Below, in pieces: positions 1-5,425 of a stretch of 5,425 nt of DNA. The notes under the pieces are model-generated. The model saw only the letters and a program-made list of their open reading frames with translations, ran no database searches and had not been told where the DNA came from. A program made the position numbers and the translations under genes. Within the stretch, counting starts at the first letter, position 1, and every line of letters begins with the position of its first letter. The stretch covers positions 1 through 5,425 of the forward strand of contig PWUC01000117.1 in NCBI GenBank assembly GCA_003562655.1. The letters run 5' to 3'. This DNA is from Clostridia bacterium (GTDB taxonomy: Bacteria; Bacillota_E; SLMV01; PUMD01).

Positions 1-261
1 CATGACGACCAGTTCAGCTGCTCCGGGGAGACAGCCGATCGCTGACGCGCAGGCAGGAGTCGGCTCCACAACCGAGCATCGTCGACACTGTGACGCACGC
101 CGGTGGAACCGCATTCACCACCGCCCTGAGGCAATGCCCCCCTTTCCGAGTTGAAGAGAACTCGTCGCCGGCATGCACCGAAGACCGGATCCGCGGGTCT
201 TCAGAGGGGAAGCTTCCGTTGCACCCATCTGAGTCAGGTTGTCATCAGAACGGAGGCTGTG
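1..261. other. Upstream region without a convincing gene
   Basis: I find no supportable gene here. The frame read from an ATG at position 2 stops at 152-154 after 50 codons rich in Arg, Pro and Ala; it has no visible ribosome binding site and no recognisable motif. On the - strand a short frame with an ATG at 112-114 runs off the left edge, also without a ribosome binding site. Either could be the edge of a neighbouring gene, but nothing shows it. The stretch does hold three short dyads between 147 and 217 (listed separately) and then leads into the promoter of the repressor operon. Confidence 0.5.
147..217. repeat. Cluster of three short dyads upstream of the promoter
   Basis: Three inverted repeats follow one another. 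CGAGTT (147-152) pairs with AACTCG (159-164) across a 6-nt loop. GAAGACC (180-186) pairs with GGTCTTC (196-202) across 9 nt, and the palindrome CGGATCCG (186-193) overlaps its left arm and loop. GGAAGCTTCC (208-217) is a perfect 10-bp palindrome. None is followed by a run of T, so a standard intrinsic terminator is not supported in the + direction. They could be protein-binding sites, a terminator of an upstream gene without a T tract, or chance in GC-rich DNA. The base pairing is directly visible; the function is unknown. Confidence 0.4.
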
Positions 262-290
262 TTGACAGATCGACAGCAGCACCGTACAAT
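262..290 (+). promoter_or_regulatory. Sigma-70-type promoter of the repressor-transporter operon
   Basis: A perfect -35 box TTGACA (262-267) is followed, after exactly 17 bp, by TACAAT (285-290), one mismatch from the consensus -10 box. The expected transcription start is about 296-298, giving a 5' leader of about 30 nt before the GTG start at 327. This is the only promoter of such quality I noticed ahead of the four genes, and it argues that the long upstream extension of the repressor frame (to an ATG at 90) is not translated, because the promoter lies inside it. Confidence 0.82.
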
Positions 291-312
291 AGAAACCGAC
301 GGTCGGTCTGTA
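290..312. promoter_or_regulatory. Putative operator for the TetR-family repressor
   Basis: ACCGAC (295-300) and GTCGGT (302-307) form a perfect 13-bp palindrome around the central G at 301. Extending outward, 9 of 11 positions on each side are complementary over 290-312. The dyad begins at the last base of the -10 box, covers the predicted transcription start and ends at the first base of the ribosome binding site. TetR-family proteins bind such palindromes as dimers and usually repress by blocking RNA polymerase. The palindrome is seen directly; its recognition by the adjacent regulator, and hence autorepression of the whole operon, is inferred from position. Confidence 0.65.
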
Positions 313-318
313 GGAGGT
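312..318 (+). promoter_or_regulatory. Ribosome binding site that fixes the GTG start of the repressor
   Basis: AGGAGGT lies 8 nt before the GTG at 327, a near-perfect match to the 16S rRNA anti-Shine-Dalgarno sequence with good spacing. It decides the start: translation from here begins just before a canonical TetR N-terminus, whereas the upstream in-frame ATG at 90 lies ahead of the promoter. Confidence 0.85.
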
Positions 319-326
319 GGATCCCA

Positions 327-1052
327 GTGGAAAGACTAACGCCAGAGGAGCGAAAGGCCCAGATCATCCAGACCGCTCTGGAGCTCTTCGCACATAGGGG
401 ATACGAGAACACTACCGTCAACCACATAATCGAGGCAGCCGGGATCTCAAAGGGAGGTTTCTATCATCACTACGCGTCCAAGGAGGAGCTGCTCGAGGAC
501 GTCGCCGGGGCGTTCGTGGGAGAGGTCCTGGCCATAATTCAACAGGTTGCCGATCGGGATGACCTCACCGCACTTGAGAAGACCAACGAGTACATGTGGC
601 AGGTCCACTCCCTCAAAAAGGACAGGGTGGTCGAGGTGTCAGCATTTTTGTCCGAGCTCTACGCCGGCGGGAAGAATGTGCAGCTGGAGAACAAGATCTT
701 CGGCCACGGTCAGAGGATGATCGCTCCCGTCATGAAGTCAATTATCCTGCAGGGGATAGAGGAAGGGGACATCAAGACCGACTACCCGGAGGAAGCGGCG
801 GAGATGTTCGTCAGGTTGTTTCTGATTCATCAGCGTGAAATGGCTGAAACCTTCACCGAGGCTGTGAGCGCGGGCACCGAGGAGGCACTGGACGTCATAA
901 TACGCAAATACGCGTTCCTCCAGGAGCTGACAGAGGATCTGTTGGGTCTCGAGAGGGGCTCCCTGGTCATCGAGGAGATCGCCCGTGACGCCAGGGACAG
1001 CATCGGAACGCTGCTGCTTCAGAAGCGACGTTCCGGAAGGAGGAAGGGCTGA
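327..1052 (+). CDS. TetR/AcrR-family transcriptional repressor
   Basis: A 241-residue DNA-binding regulator expected to act as a cytoplasmic dimer that represses its own operon. Residues 7-56 form the typical TetR_N domain: a first helix (QIIQTALELFAHRGYENTTV), then a helix-turn-helix at about 30-50 with the family hallmarks AGISKGGFYHHYASKEELL. The remainder is helical and has no metal- or cofactor-binding motif that I recognise, so the ligand is unknown, as is usual for this divergent half. The protein is somewhat longer than the usual 190-210 residues and ends in a basic tail (KRRSGRRKG) whose codons overlap the ribosome binding site of the next gene. The GTG start is chosen because of the AGGAGGT at 312-318 and because the promoter lies at 262-290. 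It is first in the operon and only one base separates it from the ATPase gene, so repressor and transporter should be induced together. The family is certain; the target and inducer are inferred or unknown. Confidence 0.93.
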   Translation: MERLTPEERKAQIIQTALELFAHRGYENTTVNHIIEAAGISKGGFYHHYASKEELLEDVAGAFVGEVLAIIQQVADRDDLTALEKTNEYMWQVHSLKKDRVVEVSAFLSELYAGGKNVQLENKIFGHGQRMIAPVMKSIILQGIEEGDIKTDYPEEAAEMFVRLFLIHQREMAETFTEAVSAGTEEALDVIIRKYAFLQELTEDLLGLERGSLVIEEIARDARDSIGTLLLQKRRSGRRKG

Positions 1053-1053
1053 C

Positions 1054-1740
1054 ATGGCATTGCTTAAATTGGAAGGTGTGAAGAAGGTATACGGTCAGGG
1101 CGACGTGCAGGTTCACGCCCTGCGGGGAGTGGACCTGGAGATCCTGGAGGGGGAGTTTACCACCGTGTTTGGCCCCTCCGGTTCCGGCAAGACCACGCTT
1201 CTGAATCTGATAGGTGCGCTCGACAGGCCGACCAGCGGTGCCGTGCGGATCGAGGGTGCCAGCATCGGTGAGATGAACAGGAATGAGCTGGCACTTCTGC
1301 GCAGGAAGAACATCGGATTCATCTTTCAAAACTACAACCTCATCCCCGTACTGACGGCCTACGAGAACGTGGAATTTGCCCTGCAGATCGCCCACAAGAA
1401 CGGCAAACGAACGAAAGAGAAAGTGACCGACATCCTCAAAAGCGTCGGCCTGGGAGACATGATGCACAGAAGGCCCAATGAGCTGTCCGGTGGCCAGAAA
1501 CAGCGGGTGGCCGTGGCGCGCGCCCTGGTCAAGGAACCCAGGCTGGTCCTTGCCGATGAGCCCACGGCCAACCTGGACTCTGAGACGAGCAGAGAGGTGC
1601 TTGAAATCATGGTCAGGATGAACCGGGAGCTCAACACCACCTTCATCTTCTCCACCCACGACCCCATGGTCATGGAATACGCCAGACGGCTCCTCGAGAT
1701 CCGGGATGGGATGATTTCCCGCGACGAAGGTAGGGAGTAG
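1054..1740 (+). CDS. ABC transporter ATP-binding protein, LolD/MacB type
   Basis: A 228-residue ATPase that should dimerise on the cytoplasmic face and power the two permeases encoded next. All catalytic elements are intact: Walker A GPSGSGKTT (40-48), Q-loop Gln92 in FIFQNYNLIP, signature LSGGQ (144-148), Walker B LVLADE (164-169, catalytic Glu169), D-loop NLD (173-175) and the switch His202 in STHDP. The FQ.YNLIP.LTA.ENV stretch and the length of about 230 residues are typical of the LolD/MacB/FtsE branch of ABC proteins, which pairs with FtsX-like permeases. The start ATG is preceded by AAGGAGG (1037-1043) with 10-nt spacing. That ribosome binding site lies within the end of the repressor gene, and one base separates the two genes, indicating translational coupling. 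The in-frame upstream extension to 985 overlaps the repressor and is rejected. There is no fused membrane domain, so this is an LolD-like stand-alone subunit rather than full MacB. Confidence 0.95.
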   Translation: MALLKLEGVKKVYGQGDVQVHALRGVDLEILEGEFTTVFGPSGSGKTTLLNLIGALDRPTSGAVRIEGASIGEMNRNELALLRRKNIGFIFQNYNLIPVLTAYENVEFALQIAHKNGKRTKEKVTDILKSVGLGDMMHRRPNELSGGQKQRVAVARALVKEPRLVLADEPTANLDSETSREVLEIMVRMNRELNTTFIFSTHDPMVMEYARRLLEIRDGMISRDEGRE

Positions 1741-1741
1741 C

Positions 1742-2986
1742 ATGTACTTGATGAGGATCGCCCTGAGGAATCTGTTTCGCCGCCGGGGCCGGACCCTGGT
1801 CATCGCCGGCATACTCGCGGTGGCGGTCGTGTTCTTCCTCTTCATGGAGTCGCTGATGACCGGTGTCATGGACATCTCCTTCGGCAACGTCATCGATTAT
1901 GAGACGCCTCACATCGAGATAGGCAGGACAGAGTTTTTTGCACAGGCCGACGATGACCGGGTGCTGCCCCTGGAGGAGACATTCATCCCGGATGATGAGG
2001 TGTTCACTGCGATCAGAGATTGCGAGGGTTTCGTGGCCCTCACCACCGTTGTCGACTTTTCGGCGGTCCTGGCCGCGGGGGGATACGAATTTCCGGTTCG
2101 GGTGCGCTCCGTTGATCCGGACACCTTCGGAGATGTGTTCAGAAACCAGGAGCACCTGCTGCAGGGCAGCTTCGTTGAATTGAACGAATCGGGGCTGGTG
2201 ATCGGAGGCCGACTCGCCGACGTCTTCGACCTGGAGGTGGGAGATTCGTATACGCTGCTCTTTCAGGACGAACAGGGCTCCCTCATAACGGTCCAGGGGT
2301 CCGTCCGCGGGGTCGTGTCGGTTCCGCATCCGGACATGAACCTGGGGACAGTGTTCATGGCCCGGGATCAGGCCGCCGGAGTCCTCGGAATCGAGGACAG
2401 CCGGGTGAGTCACATCATGGTCCGCATGCAAAGCAGAGATCAGGCCCTGACTCAGGCTGAAAAGCTGGCTGACCGGCTGGCGGGCTCCGCCCTTGAAGTC
2501 CGTTCCTATCGAGATGCCTCCGAACTGTTGGTTTCCTTCGAGGCGTGGGGTTACCTGGAGACCTATGTCATCCTGGCGCTGTTCCTGCTCGTGGGGGCTA
2601 TTGGGATCATCAGTGCGATCGTTCTGGCAGCCATAGAACGAGTCAGAGAGATAGGGATGATGAAAGCTCTGGGCCTGAGAGAAGGCGAAATCGTCCGGGT
2701 GTTCCTCATGGAGGCTGGCGGAATCGGAGCGATCGGTGGCTTGATCGGCTGCGCCCTGGGAGCAGTGGTGGTCTACTGGCTGAGCAACTACGGCATCAGC
2801 ATGGAGACGTTCCTTGATCTGGATGCTCTCGGCGTACCCCTGGGCGATCACATATACGGTGCGTGGACCGCTCCGTCCTTTGCGATGATTCTGGTGTTTG
2901 TTACCGTGGTCGCTGTGGCTGCCGGCGTCGTTCCTGCGTACTGGGCCGCCCGCAAGGATCCCGTTGAGGCAATCCAGCACAGGTAG
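1742..2986 (+). CDS. FtsX/LolC-like ABC transporter permease, first of two
   Basis: A 414-residue inner-membrane permease of the LolC/LolE (COG4591-like) type. It starts with an amphipathic ALRNLFRRRGRT segment and TM1 at about 18-38, followed by a large extracytoplasmic domain (about 40-270, MacB_PCD-like), then TM2 (about 272-298), TM3 (about 320-346) and TM4 (about 379-401). After TM2 comes the cytoplasmic coupling segment VREIGMMKALGLREGEI (301-317), the hallmark that contacts the ATPase. The protein ends in PAYWAARKDPVEAIQ, the usual FtsX-domain ending. This one-plus-three TM layout is normal for the family, and the length agrees with it. AGGGAG (1732-1737) precedes the ATG, and one base separates it from the ATPase stop. 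It is clearly related to the next gene at both ends, so the two probably form a heterodimer. Such systems can release lipoproteins, export peptides or antibiotics, or remodel the envelope; the substrate cannot be told from sequence. Confidence 0.92.
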   Translation: MYLMRIALRNLFRRRGRTLVIAGILAVAVVFFLFMESLMTGVMDISFGNVIDYETPHIEIGRTEFFAQADDDRVLPLEETFIPDDEVFTAIRDCEGFVALTTVVDFSAVLAAGGYEFPVRVRSVDPDTFGDVFRNQEHLLQGSFVELNESGLVIGGRLADVFDLEVGDSYTLLFQDEQGSLITVQGSVRGVVSVPHPDMNLGTVFMARDQAAGVLGIEDSRVSHIMVRMQSRDQALTQAEKLADRLAGSALEVRSYRDASELLVSFEAWGYLETYVILALFLLVGAIGIISAIVLAAIERVREIGMMKALGLREGEIVRVFLMEAGGIGAIGGLIGCALGAVVVYWLSNYGISMETFLDLDALGVPLGDHIYGAWTAPSFAMILVFVTVVAVAAGVVPAYWAARKDPVEAIQHR

Positions 2987-3006
2987 GTGATTGGAGGCAC
3001 ATGCAA

Positions 3007-4266
3007 ATGCACCTTGCGCGGATCTCCTGGCGCAATCTGAAGCGCAATACAGTCCGCACTTCCATTGCGGTTCTGGCAGTCACCACCGTGGTCATCATAG
3101 TCATTTTCGCCCGGGCCCTGATGGTGGGAAGCGTGGATTCAAGCTTCAGGATGTACATCGACAACAGCTATGGGCATGTCAGGATAACGGATCAGGAGTA
3201 TCAACTGCGGGAACCCCTGCTACCTCTGAGCTATACCATCGATGGCTTCGACGGTGGTGGTGCGGACGACATGATCGGGCAGATGGAGCGCATCGACAGC
3301 GTCGAGCATGTACTGCCCCGAATCAGGTTCGCGGTGACGGCCGACGCCGGTGATCGCTTCCTGAGAATGATCGGGGTGGGGGTCGACCCGGCACGCGAGA
3401 CCGCCTACGGTGCCCTACCGGATGACATTCGGCGAGGACGCATGCCGCAGACAGATGACGAGATCCTCCTTGGCCGGGGTTTATCCGAGGGGCTGGAAGC
3501 GGGAGTCGGAGCTCGGGTCACGGTGACGTTCGTCGATGCTGAGCAAGCACAGCGCCACCGTACATTTGAAGTCGTGGGAATCACCGAGGCAGGGGTCGCA
3601 GGATTGGACAACACGTTCTTCTACCTGCCCCTGGAAACAGCCCGGGATATGCTCCAGCTCGAGAATCAGGTGACCGAACTGCTGCTTTTCACGTCCGATG
3701 CGCATAGGGCCGGTGTTCTGCAGGCGGATGTCACCGAACTGCTGGCGCGGCGGGCCGGTGGCCAGTACACAGCTGTGATCTGGAATCAGGCCGATCCCTT
3801 CGTGGAGTTCTTCTACGAGATGACCAAGATCATGGATCTGGTATATTTGATGTTCATTCTGATGGGCTCTGTGGTGATCATAACCACCCTGACCATGATC
3901 GTGAGGGAAAGAACTCCGGAGATCGGCGTCATGGCCGCCCTGGGCCTCAGAGGCAGGGACATCATGAAGGTGTTCGTTCTCGAGGGGACCTTCATGGGTC
4001 TGATCGGGAGCCTGTTGGGAGTGCTGGGTGGAGGTCTTATCACCCGTCATTACTCGCAGGCAGGGCTTCATGCCGAGGATTTCGCGCGACTGTCGGCGGA
4101 CATGGACCTGCTGATCGAACCCGTCTTCTACCTCGCACACAACTTCGAAAACCTGATCGTCAGTTTCGCTCTCGGATTCATCGTCGTGGCCCTGGCCTGT
4201 CTTTACCCGGCATATCGGGCGGCCAGGCTGGAGCCGGTGGATGCGCTGCATCACATCGATGAGTAG
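3007..4266 (+). CDS. FtsX/LolE-like ABC transporter permease, second of two
   Basis: A 419-residue partner permease (421 if started at the ATG at 3001). I prefer 3007: GGAGG at 2993-2997 is 9 nt from it but only 3 nt from the ATG at 3001, and the mature family N-terminus (LARISWRNLKRNTVRT) begins right after. Counting from 3007, TM1 is at about 17-38 and the extracytoplasmic domain at about 40-275, opening with YGHVRITDQEY, a pattern common in LolC/LolE-type permeases. TM2 is at about 278-299, the coupling segment RERTPEIGVMAALGLRGRDI at 300-319, TM3 at about 322-345 and TM4 at about 383-402. The end PAYRAARLEPVDALHHIDE matches the FtsX C-terminus. It is a diverged paralogue of the preceding gene, with different soluble domains and conserved membrane and coupling parts. 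It is the last recognisable gene of the operon; the insertion sequence follows within about 130 bp. The family is secure; the substrate is unknown. Confidence 0.92.
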   Translation: MHLARISWRNLKRNTVRTSIAVLAVTTVVIIVIFARALMVGSVDSSFRMYIDNSYGHVRITDQEYQLREPLLPLSYTIDGFDGGGADDMIGQMERIDSVEHVLPRIRFAVTADAGDRFLRMIGVGVDPARETAYGALPDDIRRGRMPQTDDEILLGRGLSEGLEAGVGARVTVTFVDAEQAQRHRTFEVVGITEAGVAGLDNTFFYLPLETARDMLQLENQVTELLLFTSDAHRAGVLQADVTELLARRAGGQYTAVIWNQADPFVEFFYEMTKIMDLVYLMFILMGSVVIITTLTMIVRERTPEIGVMAALGLRGRDIMKVFVLEGTFMGLIGSLLGVLGGGLITRHYSQAGLHAEDFARLSADMDLLIEPVFYLAHNFENLIVSFALGFIVVALACLYPAYRAARLEPVDALHHIDE

Positions 4267-4393
4267 TCGTCTCAGAGAGCGGGGTGTCGTCCTTTGGAGG
4301 TTATGCCGTTAGACGGAAGTACCTCAGTAACGATGGGTGATTTTGCGCATCGCTGCGGGGATTTTCCTGCCATTTCTGAGTACGGCATACTGT
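4267..4393. other. Junction between operon and insertion sequence, probable IS end
   Basis: This short stretch lies between two convergent genes and should contain the IS terminus on the 3' side of the transposase, but the exact tip cannot be set because the other end is outside the window. Visible structure: TATGCCGT (4302-4309) is the reverse complement of ACGGCATA (4382-4389); TAGAC (4310-4314) is the reverse complement of GTCTA (4392-4396); ACCTCAG (4321-4327) nearly pairs with CTGAGT (4376-4381). Separately, GGTGATTTT (4336-4344) and GGGGATTTT (4357-4365) are direct repeats 21 bp apart. No hairpin followed by a T run is seen in either direction, so I call no intrinsic terminator for either convergent transcript. 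Confidence 0.45.
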
Positions 4394-5425
4394 CTACATT
4401 CGGTAGGACACGCCGAGCATTTTGAAGACCTTGTCCTGAACCGGGGTGGGATGGGCGCACTTGTCGAAGGTCACCTCGGTTCCTTGGACCCGGATCAGGT
4501 TCTTCGTCAGCGTTCCGAGGTCCTCAAGCAGTGTCTCGAAGCTGCGGGTTGGTTCGCCGTCGTCGGTTCTCTGGCGGCGAACCTTTCGTTCGCCGACCTT
4601 GGAACGCCGGGCCGGGGCAACTATGGAACTGCGGCGCGCCTCGGCTTCCCCCACCGCATGGTCGGTGAGCAGGATGGGGGCCAGCGCCTTCTCCATATGC
4701 CAGCGGACGTAACGAGCCAGCATGCACAAAAAGACGCCGGCCCGCACCCGCTCCTCCTTGCGGTGACGGATGGGACCGACTTCGAGAGCGAACCCCTTCA
4801 TGACACGGAACGCCTGCTCCACCTCCGAAAGCCCCTTGTACGACCGGACTACTTCTTCGGCCTCCATCTCTTCCTCGGAGACGTTGCTTCGAATCACGTA
4901 GATCCCATCCAGGGCCGCCTCCGCTTCTATTGAAGCCAGGTTGCGGTCAAAGCTGAAGGAGTCCCGGGTGATCTCGTAACGAAAGTGTTTGGCAACCTTC
5001 GAAGCACCCAGGACCTTGCCCACTTCCACTCCGATCTCCTTTGCCCCCCGAAGGGGTCTGCGCTCGCGACAGACTTTACGTCGAATCTTCTCTAGATCCT
5101 TCTCGGTGACCCGGAGCAGTTCCTTGCGCTTACGGGCGCGCTCCCTTGCCAACAGCATATTCCCACATGCAACCAGTCTCTCCCCGGGGAAGTCGGGGTG
5201 GATGATCTCGACCAGATCCTTTTCATCAAACAGCGAAAGCTGTAGTGGCCCCTCATCCTTCATCAGCCTGCGAATCGTCGGAGCCCGCAGAGCCGTGATC
5301 CAGTCCACACCCCGAGGCCGGAGCTCCCTGTCGATCCGGGCATTGGTGATCATGCCCCGGTCGCCGACCATGACCACACGTTGCAGCCCGAAACGCTCCT
5401 GGACACGATCCAGAGCAGTGCCCAC
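4394..5425 (-). CDS. IS1634-like (IS4-superfamily) DDE transposase, N-terminus beyond window
   Basis: The C-terminal 343 residues of a cut-and-paste transposase; the frame is still open at the right edge, and the GTG codon there is probably internal. Numbered from the edge, VVMVGDRGMITNARI carries a catalytic Asp at 22, the pattern typical of IS1634-type enzymes. The LDGIYVIRSN segment (172-181) precedes YKGLSEVEQAFRVMK (196-210), which holds the catalytic Glu203 and Lys210 in the spacing of the IS4-type Y-R-E-K signature, with Leu199 in place of the usual Arg. Between the Asp and Glu lies a long helical, Lys/Arg/Glu-rich insertion (about 90-135). Family members are commonly around 500-600 residues, so roughly the first 200, including the first catalytic Asp, should lie outside. 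No stop or frameshift interrupts the visible part, so the element may be active. It converges on the operon. The superfamily is secure; the IS1634 assignment is from motif memory. Confidence 0.88.
   Translation of the reverse strand: MGTALDRVQERFGLQRVVMVGDRGMITNARIDRELRPRGVDWITALRAPTIRRLMKDEGPLQLSLFDEKDLVEIIHPDFPGERLVACGNMLLARERARKRKELLRVTEKDLEKIRRKVCRERRPLRGAKEIGVEVGKVLGASKVAKHFRYEITRDSFSFDRNLASIEAEAALDGIYVIRSNVSEEEMEAEEVVRSYKGLSEVEQAFRVMKGFALEVGPIRHRKEERVRAGVFLCMLARYVRWHMEKALAPILLTDHAVGEAEARRSSIVAPARRSKVGERKVRRQRTDDGEPTRSFETLLEDLGTLTKNLIRVQGTEVTFDKCAHPTPVQDKVFKMLGVSYRM
4394..5425 (-). mobile_element. Insertion sequence, partial (IS1634-like), running off the right edge
   Basis: The transposase marks a mobile element that covers at least 4394-5425 and very likely extends left into 4267-4393, where its terminal inverted repeat should lie. 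Only one end is in the window, so neither the inverted-repeat sequence nor the target-site duplication can be established. It sits directly behind the last transporter gene without interrupting it, since that permease keeps a complete family-type C-terminus. Confidence 0.8.

Noticed and set aside
1..114. Possible divergent gene start on the - strand (ATG at 112-114) running off the left edge
   Set aside because: No ribosome binding site or promoter on that strand, Cys/Arg-rich unconvincing translation, too little sequence to judge.
2..154. 50-codon + strand frame at the left edge that might be the end of an upstream gene
   Set aside because: Composition is Arg/Pro/Ala-rich and low-complexity, with no recognisable C-terminal motif; cannot be distinguished from chance in GC-rich DNA.
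180..202. Hairpin GAAGACC/GGTCTTC as an intrinsic terminator
   Set aside because: No T run follows on either strand; kept only as a dyad of unknown role.
90..326. Upstream in-frame extension of the repressor to an ATG at 90
   Set aside because: It lacks a ribosome binding site, contains the promoter and operator, and its 79 residues resemble no TetR N-terminus; GTG 327 has AGGAGGT and a canonical start to the family domain.
967..1893. 308-codon - strand frame opposite the ATPase gene
   Set aside because: Shadow of a gene with intact Walker A, signature and Walker B motifs; no motif in its own translation.
1670..2980. Long open frame on the - strand opposite the first permease (436 codons)
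   Set aside because: Antisense frame created by GC-rich codon bias; His/Gln/Arg-rich product with no domain, opposite a gene with clear family motifs.
3481..4254. 257-codon - strand frame opposite the second permease
   Set aside because: Antisense shadow: composition dominated by His, Gln and Asp, no ribosome binding site or domain.
4337..4933. 198-codon + strand frame within the IS
   Set aside because: Lies opposite the transposase, whose DDE motifs are plain; the + strand product has no recognisable feature.
1..5425. CRISPR array, tRNA, rRNA or riboswitch
   Set aside because: No regularly spaced repeats, no tRNA-like cloverleaf and no conserved RNA motif noticed on either strand; nearly all sequence is accounted for by protein genes.

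Overview
The window looks like chromosomal DNA from a GC-rich bacterium (about 60% G+C by eye). It holds one compact regulated transporter operon on the + strand and, running toward it from the right edge, an incomplete insertion sequence on the - strand. The phylum cannot be fixed from sequence alone. Strong AGGAGG-type ribosome binding sites, a near-consensus sigma-70-type promoter and LolC/LolE-like (COG4591-type) permeases are all seen in several GC-rich phyla, and no rRNA or tRNA marker is present.

Layout. Positions 1-261 carry no convincing gene but contain three back-to-back dyads (147-217). A promoter follows at 262-290: TTGACA, exactly 17 bp, TACAAT. A palindrome centred on 301 lies over the expected transcription start and is the likely operator of the first gene. 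The operon then reads: a TetR/AcrR-family repressor with a GTG start (327-1052); an ABC ATPase of the LolD/MacB type (1054-1740); a first FtsX/LolC-type permease (1742-2986); and a second, paralogous permease (3007-4266, or from 3001). The first two junctions leave a single base between stop and start, and the third leaves 14-20 bases, so the four genes are almost certainly co-transcribed and translationally coupled.

How the genes work together. The ATPase should form a homodimer that drives a heterodimer of the two 4-TM permeases. Such mechanotransmission transporters move or release a substrate at the outer face of the inner membrane rather than pumping it through a classical channel. The repressor, encoded first and apparently autoregulated, should release its operator on binding a ligand, possibly the transported compound. 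No periplasmic adaptor (MacA-like) or outer-membrane channel is encoded here, and the substrate cannot be read from the sequence.

Downstream, 4267-4393 is a short non-coding stretch with repeated and inverted blocks that probably includes the right end of the insertion sequence. From 4394 to the window edge, the - strand encodes the C-terminal 343 residues of an IS1634-like (IS4-superfamily) DDE transposase that continues outside the window. I see no clear evidence of a wholly new system. The most useful observations are the promoter/operator arrangement and the structured junction between operon and IS.
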